DNA of 64,000 nucleotides from VRUE01 sp963753245 (GTDB lineage Bacteria > Actinomycetota > Thermoleophilia > Solirubrobacterales > 70-9): NCBI GenBank assembly GCA_963753245.1, contig CAVWBK010000002.1, positions 248,001 through 312,000 on the forward strand, read 5' to 3'. The translations under genes and the position numbers were made by a program. Below the pieces are notes generated by a model. It made no database searches and was not told the DNA's origin. It saw only the letters and a program-made list of their open reading frames with translations. The stretch's first letter is position 1. Each line of letters opens with the position of its first letter. Positions 59,808 through 64,000 of this stretch are shown here, piece after piece.

Positions 59808-61126
59808 ACAACGTGACCAAGACGCAGAGCACAAAGAGCAGCGAGGCGGGGGCGCAGAGCCCGTTCGCGACGATCGAGGAGGCGATCGAGGAGATCCGCG
59901 CCGGGCGCATGGTCGTCGTCTGCGATGACGAGGGTCGTGAGAACGAGGGCGATCTGGTGATGGCGGCCCAGTTCGCAACCCCTGAGGCGATCAATTTCAT
60001 GGCCAAAGAGGCCCGCGGGTTGATCTGTCTGGCGCTGACCGCCGAGCGCTGCGAGCAGCTTGGCCTGAACCTGATGGCGGCCAAGAACGAGGCGCCGCTG
60101 CAGACCGCTTTCACCGTCACGATCGAGGCTGCGGGCGGGGTCAGCACCGGGATCTCGGCCCATGACCGGGCACACACGGTGCAGGTCGCGATTGATCCCA
60201 ACTCGGGCTCGCGCGACATCGTCGTCCCCGGCCACATGTTCCCCCTGCGAGCCAAAGACGGCGGCGTTTTGGAGCGCACCGGCCACACCGAGGCGAGCGT
60301 CGATCTGGCCCGCCTCGCCGGCCTGATCCCGGCCGGGGTGATCTGCGAGGTGATGAACGACGACGGCACGATGGCGCGGATCCCCGACCTGACCCCCTAC
60401 GCCGAGAGCCACGACCTGAAGATGATCACCGTCGCCGATCTGATCGCCTACCGGCGCCGCACCGAGAAGCTGGTTGAACGGGTCGTCGCCACCGCGTTGC
60501 CGACCTCCTTTGGCGATTTCACCGCCGTCGGCTACCGCTCGCTGGTCGACGACAAACACCACGTGGCGATGGTCAAGGGTGAGATCGATGGCGCCGAGGA
60601 CGTGCTCGTGCGCGTCCACAGCGAGTGCCTGACCGGTGACGTCTTTCACAGCATGCGCTGTGACTGCGGCGAGCAGCTGGCCGCGGCGCTGGCGATGATC
60701 GAGGCCGAGGGCCAGGGTGTTCTGCTCTACCTCTCCCAGGAGGGTCGCGGGATCGGGCTGCTCAACAAGCTGCGCGCCTACAAGCTGCAGGAGGAGGGCG
60801 CGGACACGGTCGAGGCCAACCTCAAGCTCGGACTGCCGGCCGACCTGCGCGATTACGGGATCGGCGCCCAGATCCTCGGCGACCTCGGGCTCAGCAGTAT
60901 CCGAATCCTGACCAACAACCCGAAAAAGATCGTCGGTCTTGAGGGCTACGGCCTCTCGGTCTCTGAGCAGGTGCCGATCGAATCGGCGCCCAACATCCAC
61001 AACGAGTCCTACCTGCGGGTGAAGCGCGACAAGATGGGCCACTCGCTGCACCATCAGGGCCTCGCTCTCGATGAGGAGATGATCCATGACGAGGAGGAGC
61101 GCGACGCCGAGGCCGCCGGTGAGTGA
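59804..61126 (+). CDS. ribBA: 3,4-Dihydroxy-2-butanone-4-phosphate synthase / GTP cyclohydrolase II
   Basis: Bifunctional enzyme feeding both branches of riboflavin synthesis. The RibB half has CDDEGRENEGDLVMAAQ and GHTEASVDLARLAGL. The RibA half has the zinc site VHSECLTGDVFHSMRCDCGEQL and LYLSQEGRGIGL. GTG 59804 is preceded by GAAAGGA and overlaps the ribE stop; it gives 440 residues. A His/Glu/Asp-rich tail of about 30 residues overlaps ribH. Confidence 0.95.
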   Translation: MNNVTKTQSTKSSEAGAQSPFATIEEAIEEIRAGRMVVVCDDEGRENEGDLVMAAQFATPEAINFMAKEARGLICLALTAERCEQLGLNLMAAKNEAPLQTAFTVTIEAAGGVSTGISAHDRAHTVQVAIDPNSGSRDIVVPGHMFPLRAKDGGVLERTGHTEASVDLARLAGLIPAGVICEVMNDDGTMARIPDLTPYAESHDLKMITVADLIAYRRRTEKLVERVVATALPTSFGDFTAVGYRSLVDDKHHVAMVKGEIDGAEDVLVRVHSECLTGDVFHSMRCDCGEQLAAALAMIEAEGQGVLLYLSQEGRGIGLLNKLRAYKLQEEGADTVEANLKLGLPADLRDYGIGAQILGDLGLSSIRILTNNPKKIVGLEGYGLSVSEQVPIESAPNIHNESYLRVKRDKMGHSLHHQGLALDEEMIHDEEERDAEAAGE

Positions 61127-61613
61127 GGCCGGCGGAGCCTTCCTCGAGCAGTTCTCTGAGGAGGAGCGCGCGGCGCTCGCCCCACTGCGCTTCGCGGTCT
61201 GCGTCGGGCGCTTTTACGAGGACCTCGCCAACCGCCTGCTGCGCGGCGCCGACGGGGGATTCGAGCTCGCCGGGGTGCCGATCTCAAATGTCACCCACTT
61301 CCCGGTCCCCGGCGCCTATGAGCTGCCGATGGCGGCGAAGCTGCTGATCGAGGCGGGCGAGGTCGCCGGGGTCGCCTGCCTTGGGGTGGTGATCCGCGGC
61401 GAGACCGACCACTATGACTTCGTCTGCGCTGAGGCCGCCCGCGGGATTCAGGACGTCCAGCTGCAGAGCGGGGTGCCCTGCGCCTTCGGCGTGATCACCT
61501 GCGACTCGATGGAGCAGGCGCTGGCGCGGGCGGGGGGCGGCAAGCGCGACCAGGGTCGAAACGCAGCCCTGACCGTCGCCCGCATGGCGCTGCTCAAGCA
61601 GCGCCTGCTCTGA
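61086..61613 (+). CDS. ribH: 6,7-Dimethyl-8-ribityllumazine synthase
   Basis: Condenses the ribitylamino-pyrimidine with dihydroxybutanone phosphate to the lumazine, the substrate of RibE. Motifs: FPVPGAYELPMAAKLL, LGVVIRGETDHYDFVC and GVITCDSMEQALARAGG. ATG 61086 lies 7 bases after GAGGAG and overlaps ribBA by 41 bases, giving 175 residues. GTG 61119 (VSEAGGAF) would give an 8-base overlap. The N-terminus before residue 35 is not conserved, so either is possible. Confidence 0.93.
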   Translation: MTRRSATPRPPVSEAGGAFLEQFSEEERAALAPLRFAVCVGRFYEDLANRLLRGADGGFELAGVPISNVTHFPVPGAYELPMAAKLLIEAGEVAGVACLGVVIRGETDHYDFVCAEAARGIQDVQLQSGVPCAFGVITCDSMEQALARAGGGKRDQGRNAALTVARMALLKQRLL

Positions 61614-61619
61614 ACTGGC

Positions 61620-61625
61620 TACTAT
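61620..61625 (+). promoter_or_regulatory. Candidate -10 box for rpmB
   Basis: TACTAT lies 11 bases before ATG 61637, predicting a leader of only a few bases. Confidence 0.4.
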
Positions 61626-61636
61626 CCACGCTCCCG

Positions 61637-61828
61637 ATGGCCAAGGTATGTCACAGCTGCGGCAAGGGACCGGCCTTCGGTCAGTCCCGAAGCCACTCGA
61701 TGGTCGCCACCAAGCGACGCTTTGATCCCAACCTCCAGAAGGTGCGGATCGAGGAGGACGGCCGCAAGCTGCGGACCTACGTCTGCACCCGCTGCCTGAA
61801 GTCCAACAAGGTCGTCAAGGCCGCCTGA
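61637..61828 (+). CDS. rpmB: 50S ribosomal protein L28
   Basis: A 63-residue ribosomal protein of the large subunit. It begins MAKVCHSCGKGPAFGQSRSHS and ends YVCTRCLKSNKVVKAA. The two CxxC pairs (residues 5-8 and 50-53) mark the zinc-binding form. It lies 23 bases after ribH and probably has its own promoter. A hairpin terminator follows. Confidence 0.95.
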   Translation: MAKVCHSCGKGPAFGQSRSHSMVATKRRFDPNLQKVRIEEDGRKLRTYVCTRCLKSNKVVKAA

Positions 61829-61846
61829 AGCGGGCCGCGGGACTTC

Positions 61847-61864
61847 CTCGCCCGCCGGGGCGAG
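61847..61864 (+). terminator. Terminator hairpin after rpmB
   Basis: CTCGCCC-GCCG-GGGCGAG forms a perfect 7-bp stem with a 4-base loop, followed by a T-rich stretch (CTTTCGGGTTGTTAG). This is the most terminator-like hairpin noticed in the window. Confidence 0.6.
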
Positions 61865-61919
61865 ACTTTCGGGTTGTTAGTGTTTTCCTAGCAGTGCGGG
61901 GCTCGGAGAGGCGCCGGTT

Positions 61920-61938
61920 TGCGGACGCGTTGTCCGCA
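61920..61938 (+). repeat. Leader hairpin upstream of the secreted hydrolase-like gene
   Basis: TGCGGAC-GCGTT-GTCCGCA is a perfect 7-bp stem with a 5-base loop, ending 25 bases before ATG 61964. It could protect the mRNA 5' end, bind a regulator or be a chance structure. Confidence 0.5.
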
Positions 61939-61963
61939 GGAAAATCGATCCGAAAGGAACCGG

Positions 61964-64000
61964 ATGAAGGGTCTCACCAGGGTTTTTGCAGCGCTCACCT
62001 CGCTCGCGCTGCTCGCCGTCTGCGTGATCGGAGCGCCGGGGGCCGCGGCGAAGTCGCCGAGGCACCAATCGAAGACCCTCAAGGTCCGCGTCTTGCAGAA
62101 CAAGCAGGAAGCGATCCTCAAGCACGGCCTGCGGGTCAAGCTCGTCTCCGGCAAGGCCCGCAAGGTGAAGCTGAGCAGCGTCTCGGTGACCTTTGACGAC
62201 GGCTCCAGGCCGCTGACCAAGAAGCGCACCGTCAAGTTCGGCAAGGGCGGCAAGAAATCGGTCAAGCTGGCGCTCACAAAGGCGGGCAAGAGGGCGCTGC
62301 GCAGCTGCACCGCGCGGACGATCAAGGTCAAGGCCGGCAAGGCCAAGGCGAAGACTCAGATGACGCGCAATACGAAGCCCTGCCGGTTGCCTGAAATCGA
62401 CATGAAGGAAGCCTCGACCTGCGACTTCATCGCCAACCCGACCAACTCGCTGTGCATGGTCCCCTTCCCCGACGACTACTACACCAAGGAAGATCCGAGC
62501 AGCGAAACCGGGCGCAAGATCAACTTCCAAGACGCTGGGATGCCGGCAAACGCCTTCGAACAGCACATCGAAGCCGCCCCCTACAACGCCTCCAACGGCT
62601 TCAGTCAGGGCGCGACGATCCTGCTCAAGATCCCCGGCATCGAAACCGCCGCCGATGTCAGCGCGATCGGCGGGCCGCCGATCAACCACATCGGGCGCTA
62701 CGCCGAAAAGGAATCGCCGGTCGTCGTGATCGACGCCAACACCGGCGCGCGCTGGCCGATCTGGACCGAGATCGACTCCAACGCCAAAGACCATTCCAAG
62801 GCGCTGATCGAGATTCACCCAGCGGTCAACTTCGCCTCCGGGGACCGCTACATCGTCGCCTTGCGAAACGTCAAGAACGCGGCTGGGACGAAGATCGAAG
62901 CACCGGCCGCCTTCCGCTACTTCCGCGATGAAATGCCCTCCCAGCAGAAGCAGATAAACGAACAGCGCGGTCGCTACAAGTCGATCTTCAACACCCTCAA
63001 GCAGGCCGGCATCCGGCGCGAAAACCTCTACCTGGCCTGGGACTTCACGGTCGCCACCGACAACAACAACGCCAGCCGCATGCTCTCGATGCGAAACGAA
63101 GCCTTCGCCCAGCTCGGCGATACCAATCTCGCCGATGGAATTGTGCAGGGCGCCTCACCCAAATTCGAAGTCACCAGCACCGCAACCGAAGGCAATATCC
63201 GCCGGGTCAAGGGAACCATCGACGTGCCCTGCTACCTCTATCCCAACTGCGGTCCCGGCGGCACCATGCACCTCGCCGCCAACGGCAGCCCGACCCAGGA
63301 TGGCACCTGGACCGCGAATTTTGACTGCATCGTGCCCAAATCGGCCACCGAAGGAGGGGCCGAAGAGGCGCGGCCGTCGCTCTACGGGCACGGCCTCTTT
63401 GGCAGCGCCAGTGAGGTCGCCTCGGCGCCACAGGAGGAACTCGCCGAAGACCACAAGATCGTCTTCTGTGCGACCGATGAGATCGGCATGTCCGAAGGCG
63501 ACTTCGGCAACACGGTCGGAATCCTCAACAACCTCTCCAAATTCCCCCAGCTCGCGGATCGACTCCAACAGGGCCTGCTCGATGAGCTCTACCTGGGCCG
63601 GGCGATGATCAACCCGAGCGGCTTCGCCAGTGACCCCGCCTTCAACCAGGACGGAACCCCGGCGAGCAAATCGACGCTCAACACGAGTCACCTCTACTAC
63701 AACGGCAACAGTCAGGGCGGGATCATGGGGGGCGCCCTGACCGCGGTCTCTCCGGACTTCACCCGCGCCGCCCTCGGCGTGCCGGCGATGAACTACTCGG
63801 TGCTCCTGCCGCGCTCGGTCGACTTCGATGAATTCGCCGCTTTCCTCTATCCGGCCTATCCCAACGAAACGGCGCGGCCGCTGATCCTCGACATCATCCA
63901 GATGCTCTGGGACCGCGGTGACCCGGACGGCTACGCGCACCGGATGACGACCGACCCGCTGCCCGACACCCCGCCGCACCAGGTCGTCCTCAACGTCGCC
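61964..64000 (+). CDS. Large secreted protein with a lipase-like serine motif (3' end outside the window)
   Basis: An open frame of 679 codons from ATG 61964 with no stop before the window edge. GAAAGGA lies 5 bases upstream. The signal peptide (about residues 1-29) ends at GAAAKS. Residues 30-140 form a lysine-rich module with repeated VKL/KVK strands and two cysteines. After that comes a long region including CxVPFPDDYYTKED-type sequence, YGHGLFGSASE and, near residue 583, GNSQGG, which fits the nucleophile elbow of alpha/beta hydrolases. The substrate is unknown. Glutamate is encoded 24 times by GAA and 7 by GAG, the reverse of the neighbours. Confidence 0.85.
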   Translation, partial: MKGLTRVFAALTSLALLAVCVIGAPGAAAKSPRHQSKTLKVRVLQNKQEAILKHGLRVKLVSGKARKVKLSSVSVTFDDGSRPLTKKRTVKFGKGGKKSVKLALTKAGKRALRSCTARTIKVKAGKAKAKTQMTRNTKPCRLPEIDMKEASTCDFIANPTNSLCMVPFPDDYYTKEDPSSETGRKINFQDAGMPANAFEQHIEAAPYNASNGFSQGATILLKIPGIETAADVSAIGGPPINHIGRYAEKESPVVVIDANTGARWPIWTEIDSNAKDHSKALIEIHPAVNFASGDRYIVALRNVKNAAGTKIEAPAAFRYFRDEMPSQQKQINEQRGRYKSIFNTLKQAGIRRENLYLAWDFTVATDNNNASRMLSMRNEAFAQLGDTNLADGIVQGASPKFEVTSTATEGNIRRVKGTIDVPCYLYPNCGPGGTMHLAANGSPTQDGTWTANFDCIVPKSATEGGAEEARPSLYGHGLFGSASEVASAPQEELAEDHKIVFCATDEIGMSEGDFGNTVGILNNLSKFPQLADRLQQGLLDELYLGRAMINPSGFASDPAFNQDGTPASKSTLNTSHLYYNGNSQGGIMGGALTAVSPDFTRAALGVPAMNYSVLLPRSVDFDEFAAFLYPAYPNETARPLILDIIQMLWDRGDPDGYAHRMTTDPLPDTPPHQVVLNVA

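Overview
The window reads as a continuous piece of chromosome from a very GC-rich actinobacterium. I think the class Thermoleophilia (Solirubrobacterales and relatives) is most likely. This is inferred from the gene order, the many GTG and TTG starts, a delta-60 repeat protein ending in a domain common in that group, and a secreted hydrolase-like protein with a lysine-rich N-terminal module. No tRNA, rRNA, CRISPR array or insertion sequence was found. Coding density is high and neighbours often overlap by 1 to 8 bases (ATGA, GTGA, TGATG).

Layout. 1-17.6 kb: the division and cell-wall (dcw) cluster rsmH, ftsL-like, ftsI, murE, murF, mraY, murD, ftsW, murG, murC, murB, ftsQ-like, ftsZ. Three unrelated genes (small alpha/beta-barrel protein, secreted delta-60 repeat protein, antisense hemerythrin) interrupt it between mraY and murD. 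17.6-23.4 kb: a frameshifted GAP-family membrane protein, the glycine cleavage genes gcvT, gcvH, gcvPA, gcvPB, and an acetyltransferase. 23.4-28.8 kb, minus strand: an M14 peptidase, an ECF sigma factor, a membrane-anchored propeller protein, then Ku and a LigD-type polymerase for end joining. 28.8-33.6 kb: an MFS exporter, trpS, and scpA-scpB-rluB. 33.7-42.5 kb: a TetR/NTF2 pair, yjbQ, then aromatic amino acid genes aroH, hisC, aroF, tyrA, aroA with a hydrolase and a crotonase. 42.5-53.7 kb: cmk, der, metK, priA, def, fmt, rsmB, a double zinc-ribbon protein, rpe. 53.7-57.9 kb, minus strand: a cation/proton antiporter, a flippase and a glycosyltransferase. 58-61.8 kb: ribD-ribE-ribBA-ribH-rpmB. 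From 61.96 kb a large secreted hydrolase-like gene runs off the end.

The most notable regulatory find is a short leader reading frame (37150-37260) in front of the DAHP synthase gene. Its last codons read Tyr-Tyr-Trp-Arg-Phe-Ser-stop and potential RNA hairpins follow, as expected for an attenuator that senses all three aromatic amino acids. A second theme is a TANNNT box placed 6-8 bases before the start codon of many operon-heading genes, which suggests widespread leaderless transcription. Unusual proteins include an FtsQ-like protein with no room for a POTRA domain, a MurC apparently lacking part of its central domain, and an ftsW-murG overlap of about 90 bases.
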